Assembly: GCF_009664085.1 (NCBI RefSeq) | Contig: NZ_CP039268.1 | Span: 2,894,291 to 2,958,290 of the forward strand | Direction of reading: 5' to 3' | DNA from: Thermochromatium tepidum ATCC 43061 | Lineage (GTDB): Bacteria > Pseudomonadota > Gammaproteobacteria > Chromatiales > Chromatiaceae | DNA: 64,000 nucleotides | In this document: positions 9,017 to 16,908 of the stretch, piece by piece | Layout: the number at the start of each line of letters is the position of its first letter | How positions within the stretch are numbered: the stretch's first letter is position 1 | The notes under the pieces: model-generated | Told to the model about the DNA's origin: nothing | What the model saw: the letters and a program-made list of their open reading frames with translations, nothing else | Database searches by the model: none | Position numbers and translations under genes: made by a program

Positions 9017-11901
9017 CAGAACAACTCCTTGGGGTTCAGGACCATGAGCACCGTGCCGTCGCCCAGAAGCGCCGTGCCGGCATACTGGGCGAGCTTGGCG
9101 AGTTCGCCGGGCAGGGGTTTCAGGATGACATCCACCACCTCGCGGAACTCGTCCACCAAGAGGCCCACCTGCTCGCTGCCGACCTTGACGACCAGCACGG
9201 CCAGCTCGTCCTCGGTATTGAGGCGCGGCGCGGCGGGGATGGCGAGTAGGTCGTTCAAGGCCACCAGGGGAACGATGCGCTCGCGCAGCACCGTGGTCTT
9301 TTGCTGCTTGACGGTGCGCACCGCTGAATGTGGCACGCGCACGGTCTCGACGACTTGATCCATCGGCACACCGAACACCTGACGGTCGGATTCGATGATC
9401 ATGACATTGGTCACCGCCATCGATAGCGGCAGGGAGAGTTTCACCGTCGTGCCACGGCCAACGATGCTTTTGAGCTCCACCGTGCCGCCCACTTTGTCGA
9501 TCGCGCTTCTGACCACGTCCATGCCGACGCCGCGACCGGAGAGGTCGGAGACGGTCTCGGCCGTCGAAAATCCGGGCGCGAAAACGAGATTGATCGCTTC
9601 CTGGTCGGTGATACGCTCGAGCCGCGCTTCATCGATGAGGCCCTTCTCGTACGCCTTGCGTTTGATCACCGCCGGGTCGATACCCTTGCCGTCGTCGCTG
9701 ATCTCGATCACGGCGCGGTCGGATTCCTGGGTGGCGCGGATCAGCAGACGCCCGGCGGCGGGCTTGCCGGCGGCGCGGCGCACCTCCGGCAGCTCGATGC
9801 CGTGATCGAGGCTGTTCCTGACGATATGGATGAGCGGATCGGCCAGCGCCTCGACGATGTTCTTGTCGGCCTCGGTGTCCTCGCCTTCAAGCACCAGTTC
9901 GACTTCCTTGCCGAGCTTCCTGGAAATGTCGCGCACCAGGCGCGGAAAGCGCTGGAACACGAAGGAGAGCGGCATCATGCGCACCTGCATGATGGCATCC
10001 TGCATCTCCTCGGCGATGCGGTTGATCACCGCGTAGTGTGACTTGATCTCGCGGGAAAGCTCGCGCACGCCGTACTGGTTCTCGGCGCGGTTGGCGAGAT
10101 AGGGCAGGCCGTTCTTGGCCACCACCATTTCGCCGATCAGGTTCATCAGCCGGTCCACCTTGGCCTGGTCCACCTTGAGAATCTTGCCGGCCTGGGCGTC
10201 CTCGGCGCGGCGGCCGAATTTCGCCTCGCCCTCGGCGGGCTCGGCGCGCGGAGCGCGACGATCCTCCGCTGGGGCCGGCGCGGTAGCGGAAGGTCCGGGG
10301 GGTGCGGCCTTCGTCTCAAAAGTCGGCGCTGGCGGGACGGCGGGTTTTGCGGCCTCTTGCACGGCAGCTTGCGGCGCCGACATCTCTTCAGTCGGCGCCG
10401 TATCGGCAAAACCGTCGAGGAAGGCCGCCAGCCACTCGGCGAGCGGGCGCGAAGTGTCGGCGGCGAGCGCTTCGGCAAGCCGCTCCTCGACTTCCTCGCC
10501 CGATTCGCCCAGGTTCGCCAGACAAGCCGAGAGGGTCGCGGCGCAGGCCTTGAGACGCCCCGGCAGCCATTTGACGCCATCGGGCAGCGCCAAAATCTCG
10601 GCCTGCACGGCGAGAATCTCCATCACACGGGCGCGCTCGTCGTCGGTCAGCGGTGTAGCTTTCTTAGGAGCGCCTTCAGGCGCGATAACAACGCCTGTTG
10701 CCGGTTCGATCGCCCCCATCGCGGCTGAAGCCGCTCCTACGGGATACCCCGGCCCCGTCGTAGGAGCGCCTTCAGGCGCGATGACGGCGTTCGCTGCCGA
10801 TTCCGCCGCCCCCATCGCGGCTAAAGCCGCTCCTGCGGTCGCCCCTTCGGCGGCAACGTCCGCCAGCTCCGGTGGCGTCAGGGTTTCGAGCGAGCGAACG
10901 AGCCGCCGCAGCACTTCGCGTTCCTGTGGGCAAGTTTCGATCAGCGCCAGCAGCCAACGCAACGCGGAGGAAAGCCACAGTTCAGGCGAGGAAAGCTCCA
11001 GCAGGGTGCTCGCCGCAGCTTCCAGCCCCGCCAGATCGTTTTTGTCGATGAGATCGATCGCTTCCGCGACGAAATCGCCATACACCGGCCCGCCATTGGG
11101 ATGCCCCTGCGGGATGACGAGCGCAAAGGGCGGCAGCGGCGCGATGTGCACCTGATCGGGCGTATAGCGGAAGTATTCGTCGATCTCCGCCCTGGGTGCG
11201 ACCGCGAGCAGATGGTAGTCGAGCACGGAGCGGTAGCAATCCATTTCCGCAAGAGGCGGCCAGGGGGCGTTGGCCTGCGGGCGTCCCCAAACCAGCCCCG
11301 GCAGGTTGCGCGCCTGGAAGAGCGGGTCTTCGCCCTTGAAGAAGCATTCCTCTTCGGGGCGATAGGCGATCAAAAATGGCGTGGCCTCGCCGCTGGCGGC
11401 GCGGAAAGCAGACATACGCGCCGCTTCGGGAATCTCTGCGAGCGCCGGCAAAGGAATGGCGGCCGGATCGCACACGGGCGCATCTTCCTCCTCCGCCACC
11501 TCGCCATCTTCGGCCACGGCGGGCACCAGTTCGCGCAACGAACGCGCCAGAGTTTCTGCTTCGGCGGCATGCGCCGGGTCGGTCTGTCCCCCTGCCTCGA
11601 TTTCATCGAGCAACAGGGAAACGAAATCCATCGCTTCGAGGAGCCGATCAGCGAGCTCCTGCGAATAGGCGACGCGCCCGTCGCGCACCGCATCCATCAG
11701 GTCTTCGCCGGCGTGCAGCACGCGGGTCATCTCCGGGAACTCGAACAGCCCACTGTTGCCTTTGAGCGTATGCACGGCGCGGAAGAGCTCCGTCACCAGC
11801 TCGACGCTGTCGGGCGCGTCCTCAAGCTGAATCAGCTTTTCGCCGATGGTTTGCAAAAAGTCGCGCGCTTCCTGGATGAACTGTTCGAGCAGCGGATTCA
11901 T
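9016..11901 (-). CDS. cheA: Chemotaxis histidine kinase CheA with REP-derived linker
   Basis: Sensor kinase that autophosphorylates and passes phosphate to CheY and CheB. The N-terminal Hpt domain carries His44 in HTLKGNS. After a long low-complexity linker come the dimerisation helices (from about residue 575), the HATPase domain with N box HIVRNSLDHG and G boxes DDGKGID and GRGVGMD, and a C-terminal CheW-like domain; no receiver domain is fused. At 961 residues it is much longer than E. coli CheA (654). About residues 355-413 are translated from REP palindromes, giving two copies of IAPEGAP spaced 32 residues apart. The gene overlaps cheY upstream by 4 bp and touches the STAS-like gene downstream. 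Confidence 0.93.
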   Translation of the reverse strand: MNPLLEQFIQEARDFLQTIGEKLIQLEDAPDSVELVTELFRAVHTLKGNSGLFEFPEMTRVLHAGEDLMDAVRDGRVAYSQELADRLLEAMDFVSLLLDEIEAGGQTDPAHAAEAETLARSLRELVPAVAEDGEVAEEEDAPVCDPAAIPLPALAEIPEAARMSAFRAASGEATPFLIAYRPEEECFFKGEDPLFQARNLPGLVWGRPQANAPWPPLAEMDCYRSVLDYHLLAVAPRAEIDEYFRYTPDQVHIAPLPPFALVIPQGHPNGGPVYGDFVAEAIDLIDKNDLAGLEAAASTLLELSSPELWLSSALRWLLALIETCPQEREVLRRLVRSLETLTPPELADVAAEGATAGAALAAMGAAESAANAVIAPEGAPTTGPGYPVGAASAAMGAIEPATGVVIAPEGAPKKATPLTDDERARVMEILAVQAEILALPDGVKWLPGRLKACAATLSACLANLGESGEEVEERLAEALAADTSRPLAEWLAAFLDGFADTAPTEEMSAPQAAVQEAAKPAVPPAPTFETKAAPPGPSATAPAPAEDRRAPRAEPAEGEAKFGRRAEDAQAGKILKVDQAKVDRLMNLIGEMVVAKNGLPYLANRAENQYGVRELSREIKSHYAVINRIAEEMQDAIMQVRMMPLSFVFQRFPRLVRDISRKLGKEVELVLEGEDTEADKNIVEALADPLIHIVRNSLDHGIELPEVRRAAGKPAAGRLLIRATQESDRAVIEISDDGKGIDPAVIKRKAYEKGLIDEARLERITDQEAINLVFAPGFSTAETVSDLSGRGVGMDVVRSAIDKVGGTVELKSIVGRGTTVKLSLPLSMAVTNVMIIESDRQVFGVPMDQVVETVRVPHSAVRTVKQQKTTVLRERIVPLVALNDLLAIPAAPRLNTEDELAVLVVKVGSEQVGLLVDEFREVVDVILKPLPGELAKLAQYAGTALLGDGTVLMVLNPKELF
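10665..10834. repeat. REP palindrome pairs inside cheA
   Basis: Two copies of a pair TAGGAGCGCCTTCAGGCGCGAT ... ATCGCGGCTGAAGCCGCTCC, beginning at 10665 and 10761 (96-bp period), lie within the cheA reading frame. The same palindromes occur between genes elsewhere in the window (13789-14089, 16803-16879, 24478-24622). Confidence 0.9.
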
Positions 11902-12284
11902 GCCGCGCCTCCTTGTCCCAAGAGCAGCCGGACATAGGCGAGCAGCACATCCGGCTTGATCGGTTTGATGAGATAAAAATTCGCCCCGGCTTCCCAGGCG
12001 CGGCGTTTGTCCTGTGGCTGCGCCTCGGTGGAGATCATCACCGCCGGCGCCTGCGGCATGTCCTGGCTGCGCAGCTCGCGCAGGAAGCCATAGCCGTCCT
12101 GCTTGGGCATGTTGATATCGACGAGATAAAGATCGAAGGGGGCGGGGGCGGCAAGCACCTTTTCCAGCGCCTCGATGCCGTTGATGGCCTCGACCACCTC
12201 GTAACCGGCATCGGTGAGGATCGAACGGTGGTACATGCGCACGGTGGCGGCGTCATCGACGACGAGGATGCGTTTGGGGCTCAT
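11898..12284 (-). CDS. cheY: Response regulator CheY
   Basis: Single receiver domain, 128 residues. The acidic pair is in VVDDAATVR at about 9-10, the phosphoacceptor Asp in YLVDINMPKQDGYG at about residue 58, and the conserved Lys in YLIKPIKPD. It overlaps both neighbours (cheR and cheA) by 4 bp, a sign of translational coupling. It is likely the direct phosphorelay partner of the adjacent CheA. Confidence 0.9.
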   Translation of the reverse strand: MSPKRILVVDDAATVRMYHRSILTDAGYEVVEAINGIEALEKVLAAPAPFDLYLVDINMPKQDGYGFLRELRSQDMPQAPAVMISTEAQPQDKRRAWEAGANFYLIKPIKPDVLLAYVRLLLGQGGAA

Positions 12285-13123
12285 CGTGCCTCCGGTTTCT
12301 GATAGACGATGGCATCAGGGAACTTGCGCACCTTGAACACCGAGCTGATGCGGCTCATCGATTCGGAATGGCCAAGACAGATGAAGCCGCCGGGATTCAG
12401 GGCGTCGAAAAAGACTTCGGCCGCCTGGCGGCGCGACAGGTCGTCGAAATAGATCAACAGGTTGCGGCAGAAGATCACGTCGAAGCCGCGATAGGGCCGG
12501 GTGTCGGCCGGCTCATTCAGGTTGACGCGGGTGAATTCCACCGCCTGGCGGAAGTCGTCCGAAATCTGGTAGTCGCCATCGGGCAGGCGTCGGAAATGCT
12601 TTTGCAGCAGCTTGGCCGGCAGGTGTTGCACCGAGCGCGCCGAGTAGCGGCCCTCGCGCGCTTTCTTGAGAATGTTGGTATCGATGTCGGAGGAAATCAG
12701 CTCCACATCCCAGTGTGCGATGTCCGGCCAGTATTCGGTGAGATACAGCGCGATGGAATACGGTTCTTCACCGGAGGAGGAAGGGATCGACCAGATGCGA
12801 ATGGTCGACCCCGGCCGCTTGGTCTTGATGATCTCCGGCAGCATCGAGTCGACCAGGCATTTGAACTGGTATTCCTCGCGAAAGAAGTAGGTCTCATTGA
12901 CCGTCATCGCATTGGTCAGGGCTTGCAGTTCCTCGCCGCTCGCCTGAAAGCGCATGAAGGTGAAGTAGCTGCGAAAGTTATTGTGGCCGGTGGCCTGGAT
13001 GCGCTCGACGAGGCGCTTGTCCACGAAGTACCGCTTGGAATCCTCGAACAGGATGCCGGTCTTGCGGTAGAAAAACTCCCGGAACTTCAGGAAGTCCTCG
13101 TCGCTGATGGTGATGTCGGCCAA
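12281..13123 (-). CDS. cheR: Chemoreceptor methyltransferase CheR
   Basis: S-adenosylmethionine-dependent methyltransferase that methylates glutamates of MCPs for adaptation. The 280-residue protein has the N-terminal helical domain and the catalytic domain with the SAM-binding SSGEEPYSIA segment, where the usual motif is C/S-x-GEEPYS. FDVIFCRNLLIYF and FICLGHSES match CheR motifs III and following. Co-operonic cheB encodes the opposing methylesterase. Its start is 4 bp after the HEAT-repeat gene stop. Confidence 0.94.
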   Translation of the reverse strand: MADITISDEDFLKFREFFYRKTGILFEDSKRYFVDKRLVERIQATGHNNFRSYFTFMRFQASGEELQALTNAMTVNETYFFREEYQFKCLVDSMLPEIIKTKRPGSTIRIWSIPSSSGEEPYSIALYLTEYWPDIAHWDVELISSDIDTNILKKAREGRYSARSVQHLPAKLLQKHFRRLPDGDYQISDDFRQAVEFTRVNLNEPADTRPYRGFDVIFCRNLLIYFDDLSRRQAAEVFFDALNPGGFICLGHSESMSRISSVFKVRKFPDAIVYQKPEAR

Positions 13124-13127
13124 AGTG

Positions 13128-13751
13128 TTAGCCTCCGCGGATGCGTTTCAAGGCTAGATCGGCCGTGAAGGCGATGTAGGGTTCGCCGGCAAAGCGCGTT
13201 TTGAGCGCTTCGAGCGCCGGCACGGCCGCCTCGCTGCCGACCTCGCCCAAGAGGTCGACGGCGGTGGCGCAGACGTTGACGTGCTCATCTTCGCTGATCA
13301 CTTCGATCAGCCACTGCTCGACGTCGGGGTGACGCAGGCTTTCGAGCACATTCACCGCGAAGATGCGCACATCCGGGTCCGGGTCGGCCAATAGCCCCGC
13401 CATGATCGGTGCCACCGCCTCGGGCAGATTTTTCATCGCCTCGATCGCTTCGTTGCGCAAGCCGGCATCCTCGCTGCGCAGGCATTCGACCAAGCCCTCG
13501 ACCGCCGTGCGGTTGCCGATCAGGGTGAGACTGGTGAGGATGGCTTCGCGTACCGCGGCATCGGTTTCCTTGAATAGCCGCGCCGCCAGGGCGGCGGAAG
13601 CATCGGGAAAGGCGGCCAGATCGCGCGCCGCCCAGCGCCTGGCCTGCGGGTTGGAATCGGAAAGTTCAGCGACGAGACCGTCCAGATCGCGCGGGCGGCT
13701 GCGCTCGTCGGTTTGAACGGTTTGCGTTTCCTTGCGTTTGACGATGGCCAT
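13128..13751 (-). CDS. HEAT-repeat protein of the chemosensory operon
   Basis: A 207-residue all-helical protein made of about five HEAT-like repeats, each with an alpha-alpha pattern such as ARRWAARDLAAFPD, NEAIEAMKNLPE and FAVNVLESLRHPDV. HEAT repeats usually act as protein-binding scaffolds. It lies 4 bp before cheR and just downstream of the REP array that separates it from cheB. The role is unknown; binding to a chemoreceptor, CheW or an output protein is possible but not shown by the sequence. Confidence 0.75.
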   Translation of the reverse strand: MAIVKRKETQTVQTDERSRPRDLDGLVAELSDSNPQARRWAARDLAAFPDASAALAARLFKETDAAVREAILTSLTLIGNRTAVEGLVECLRSEDAGLRNEAIEAMKNLPEAVAPIMAGLLADPDPDVRIFAVNVLESLRHPDVEQWLIEVISEDEHVNVCATAVDLLGEVGSEAAVPALEALKTRFAGEPYIAFTADLALKRIRGG

Positions 13752-13788
13752 GGGGGCACCTTTCAGGTAGAGAATGCTTTGATCATCG

Positions 13789-14089
13789 TAGGAGCGCCTT
13801 CAGGCGCGATCGCAGCGGTCGCAGCGGCCTTAGGCGACGAAATCGTGGCTAAAGCCGCTCCTACGGGATGCCCCTGCCCCGTCGTAGGAGCGCCTTCAGG
13901 CGCGATCGCAGGGGTTGCAGCGGCTTCAGGCGCCCCAATCGTGGCTAAAGCCGCTCCTACGGGATGCCCCTGCCCCGTCGTAGGAGCGCCTTCAGGCGCG
14001 ATCGCAGCGCTCGATGCCGGTTTCACCGCCCCTATCGCGGCTGAAGCCGCTCCCACAGCTAAAGCCGCTCCCACAGAAGCCGCTCCTAC
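13789..14089. repeat. Tandem REP (BIME-like) array, 96-bp units
   Basis: TAGGAGCGCCTTCAGGCGCGAT starts at 13789, 13885 and 13981, exactly 96 bp apart, each followed by its opposite-orientation partner GTGGCTAAAGCCGCTCCTAC and a GGGATGCCCCTGCCCCGTCG linker. A tail of extra half-palindromes runs to 14089. The minus strand stays open through all units because 96 is divisible by three. The array separates cheB from the HEAT-repeat gene and could form strong RNA hairpins that limit readthrough or protect upstream mRNA. Confidence 0.92.
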
Positions 14090-14120
14090 CGAAACATGGG
14101 TCATGGCAGGCATCATGATT

Positions 14121-15203
14121 TCAATTACGCGCCCAGCTCACGAGCTGGGTAGCGATTTTGTGGACGGGCAGCACGAGCGTAGCGCCGCTGCGTTCGATCA
14201 GTTCCTTGGGCATGCCGAATACGACGGCGGAGTCTTCCGACTCGGCGATGGTGCGGCCGCCCTGTTTCTTGATCTCGGTGAAGGCGTCGGCGCCGTCGTA
14301 GCCCATGCCGGTGAGCATGACGCCGGTGAGGGCAGACGCCTCGCAATGTTCAAGGGCCGAGCGGCCGAGGACTTCCACCGAAGGGTGCCAGAGAAAATTG
14401 GGGTTCTCAGGCTTGGGCAGCACCATCAGTTTCCCGGCACGGTTGGCGATCACCACGTCGGCGCCGCCCTTGCCGAGGTAGATGGTGCCGGGCCGAAGCT
14501 CCATCGGCTTGTTGGCTTCCACGACATCGAGGGCGCACAGGCTGTTCATGCGTGCGGCGAAAGGCCCGGTGAAGGAGGCCGGCATGTGCTGGGCAATGAC
14601 GATGGGAAACGGGTAGTCGGCGGGCAGGCGGGGCAGGATTTCCTCCAGCGTCGATGGCCCGCCGGTGGACACACCGATCAGCACCAGACCCTCGGCCTCT
14701 TCCGCCGCCACGCTGCGGCGCACGAAGGCGGGTTTGGCGGCCGCCTTGCGCTCCTCGCGCAGTTTTTCGGTCAGGCCGCGCCCACCGGCCACCCCGCCCG
14801 CCTTGAGTTTGGCGCGGGCCGCCGCCTTCACCTTGGCCACCAGCTCGCGCTCGATCTCGCCGATGGAGAGCGAAATCGTGCCGCCGGGCTTGGCGATGTA
14901 ATCCACCGCGCCCAAGGCCAGCGCTTCAAAGGTGGCCATCGCCCCCTTCTCGGTGAGCGAGGACACCATCACCACCGGCACCGGCCGCGTGGCCATGATG
15001 TGCGACAGCGCGGTAATGCCGTCCATCACCGGCATGTTGATGTCGAGCGTGATGACATCCGGCTGCCAGGCAAGGTTTTCCTCAATCGCTTCCTGGCCAT
15101 TGCGCGCCGCGCGTATCTCGAAGCCGCCGTCGGCTTCGAAGATCTGCGTCAGTTGCCGGCGCATCAGCGCCGAGTCGTCGACGATGAGGAGCTTGATGGC
15201 CAT
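14121..15203 (-). CDS. cheB: Chemotaxis methylesterase/deamidase CheB
   Basis: Receiver domain plus C-terminal methylesterase, 360 residues. Phosphoacceptor Asp54 is in ITLDINMP. The catalytic triad appears as Ser179 in GVSTGGPS, His206 in AQHMP and Asp303 in GMGYDG. It removes methyl groups added by CheR, giving adaptation. It lies 9 bp after the cheW-like gene; the REP array follows its stop. Confidence 0.94.
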   Translation of the reverse strand: MAIKLLIVDDSALMRRQLTQIFEADGGFEIRAARNGQEAIEENLAWQPDVITLDINMPVMDGITALSHIMATRPVPVVMVSSLTEKGAMATFEALALGAVDYIAKPGGTISLSIGEIERELVAKVKAAARAKLKAGGVAGGRGLTEKLREERKAAAKPAFVRRSVAAEEAEGLVLIGVSTGGPSTLEEILPRLPADYPFPIVIAQHMPASFTGPFAARMNSLCALDVVEANKPMELRPGTIYLGKGGADVVIANRAGKLMVLPKPENPNFLWHPSVEVLGRSALEHCEASALTGVMLTGMGYDGADAFTEIKKQGGRTIAESEDSAVVFGMPKELIERSGATLVLPVHKIATQLVSWARN

Positions 15204-15212
15204 GAGCCCGCC

Positions 15213-16760
15213 TTATCCCAGTGCCGCCAATTGGAACTGGTCCACCTCGTCGATGAGGTGCGCCGGGTCGATGAGCTGAATCATGCGCTTTTGCTTTTCC
15301 AGGTTCGCCACCCGGCCCAGCAGGCGGGACTGTTCGCTGGAGAGGTTGGGCGCGGCCTCGATGGCGCTCTTGGGGATTTTCAGCACCTCGGTGACCGCAT
15401 CGACGATGAAGCCGGTGCGTACGCCGCCCAGCATGAAGACCATGATGCGCTGGCGTTCGTTGCGCTCGATGGGTGGCAGGTCGAGGCGCTTTCTCTGGTC
15501 GATCACCGGCAGCACCGAGCCGCGCAGGTTGATCACCCCCTCGACAAAGGAAGGCGCCTTGGGTACGTGGGTGAGCTCCTCGGGCACGCGCACGATTTCC
15601 TGCACGCTCTCGATGGCGACGCCGAATTCGCCGGCCGCCAGTTGAAACACCACCACCTGCTCTTCGTCGTCGGCCTCGAGTTCGCTGGCTTCTAGGCGCT
15701 CACTGTCAGAACTGTTGTTGGTTTCCACCGTTTTCAATGCCTCCTTGACTGCCGTGTGCGCAAACATGTGATCCACGGCGATGATCGACACCAGACGCTT
15801 GCCGCCATCGAGCCGGCACATCTGGCCGATGTCGCCCATGTTGCCCTCACGCGCCAAAAGCGCCGGCATGGCCTCGACCGCCTGTTTCGGCACGCGCAGC
15901 ACTTCGGATACGCTGTCGGTCACCACACCGACCGCCGCCGCGCCCAAGCCGATCACCACGATGCGGCTTTTCTCGTCGAGCGCGCGCGTCGGCAGGCCGA
16001 ACAGGCTGCGTAAAGAGACCAGCGGCAGCAGCCGGTCGCGCAGATTCATCAGCCCCAGGACGCTCGCCAGCGCATTCGGCACATGAACGATGGTCTCGGG
16101 CACCTGCACGATCTCCTGCACCCGCTCGATCTCCACCGCGTACTCCTGGCCCTCGACGCTGAAGCTCACCAGCTGCAGTTCGTCGCTGGCGGCCTCCTCG
16201 TCGGTCTCATGCGGAGCGCCAGTCGATGCGGCCGTGAGGCCGGCGGCGCTTTTCGTGAGCGCCGCAATGGCGGCAAATTCGCGGGCAATGAGCTGTCCGA
16301 AATCGAGCACCATCACCATCGGGAAGCCCCCCGCATCCTTGAGGATGCCAGTGAGCAAGTCGCTATCGACGGTGCTGCGAATCTCCTCGACGCCTTCGAT
16401 GCTCTCCGGCTCGACATTGATCACGCTGGCGACGCGGTCGACGACGAAGCCGAGCGGCTGGCCCATGTCGATCACCACGGCGCGGGTGGCATCATCAAAG
16501 TCTTTTTCGGCGAAGCCGAAAATCCGGCGCAAGGAGACGATGGGCAACACCTTGCCGCGCAGATTGGCGAGTCCCTCCAGCGAGGCCGGCGCGAGCGGCA
16601 CGCGCACGATCTCCGGCACGCGGATGATCTCCTGCACCGGCGCCATGTCCACGGCAAAGACCTCCTCGCCGACGAGAAAGACCACGAACTGCCGGGTATC
16701 GCTTACGGCGTCTTCCGCCGCATTTGCGACAGGCGGTTTTTCCAGCACATTTTCTGTCAT
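15213..16760 (-). CDS. Triple-domain CheW coupling protein
   Basis: Scaffold that links chemoreceptors to CheA. CheW is normally one domain of about 160 residues; this 515-residue protein holds three in tandem (about residues 22-170, 193-345 and 365-510). Each has the CheW pattern: FxVxxxxxAVxxxxVQEIxxVPE, then a NLRG/NLRD loop and an LPxVxLR strand (GLANLRGKVLP, GLMNLRDRLLP, GVINLRGSVLP). Linkers are Ala/Glu-rich and acidic. A multi-CheW protein could cross-link several receptor trimers or CheA P5 domains within an array. It sits between the double-hairpin MCP and cheB. Confidence 0.9.
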   Translation of the reverse strand: MTENVLEKPPVANAAEDAVSDTRQFVVFLVGEEVFAVDMAPVQEIIRVPEIVRVPLAPASLEGLANLRGKVLPIVSLRRIFGFAEKDFDDATRAVVIDMGQPLGFVVDRVASVINVEPESIEGVEEIRSTVDSDLLTGILKDAGGFPMVMVLDFGQLIAREFAAIAALTKSAAGLTAASTGAPHETDEEAASDELQLVSFSVEGQEYAVEIERVQEIVQVPETIVHVPNALASVLGLMNLRDRLLPLVSLRSLFGLPTRALDEKSRIVVIGLGAAAVGVVTDSVSEVLRVPKQAVEAMPALLAREGNMGDIGQMCRLDGGKRLVSIIAVDHMFAHTAVKEALKTVETNNSSDSERLEASELEADDEEQVVVFQLAAGEFGVAIESVQEIVRVPEELTHVPKAPSFVEGVINLRGSVLPVIDQRKRLDLPPIERNERQRIMVFMLGGVRTGFIVDAVTEVLKIPKSAIEAAPNLSSEQSRLLGRVANLEKQKRMIQLIDPAHLIDEVDQFQLAALG

Positions 16761-16802
16761 GTACCGACTCCTTCGCTGCTATTCCTAATAAAAGGTGGCA
16801 TT

Positions 16803-16879
16803 GTGGGAGCGCCTTCAGGCGCGATCGCAGAAGCCATTCCAGACTCGGCGGCTCGAATCGCGGCTAAAGCCGCTCCCAC
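16803..16879. repeat. REP palindrome pair between mcp and cheW
   Basis: One inverted pair, GGGAGCGCCTTCAGGCGCGAT and ATCGCGGCTAAAGCCGCTCCC, in the 148-bp gap between the first mcp and the triple cheW gene. Confidence 0.85.
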
Positions 16880-16908
16880 GGCCCATGTCGCTGCCACGCC
16901 CGTCTCCC

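Noticed and set aside
13763..14116. A 117-codon minus-strand frame with 32-residue repeats (IAPEGAPTTGQGHP type)
   Set aside because: It is translated from the REP array; palindromic 96-bp units keep any frame open. No ribosome site or non-repeat sequence supports a gene.
13713..15695. 660-codon plus-strand frame across cheB and cheW
   Set aside because: Antisense of well-supported cheB and cheW genes plus REP units; composition is His/Gly/Arg-rich as expected for a shadow in GC-rich DNA.
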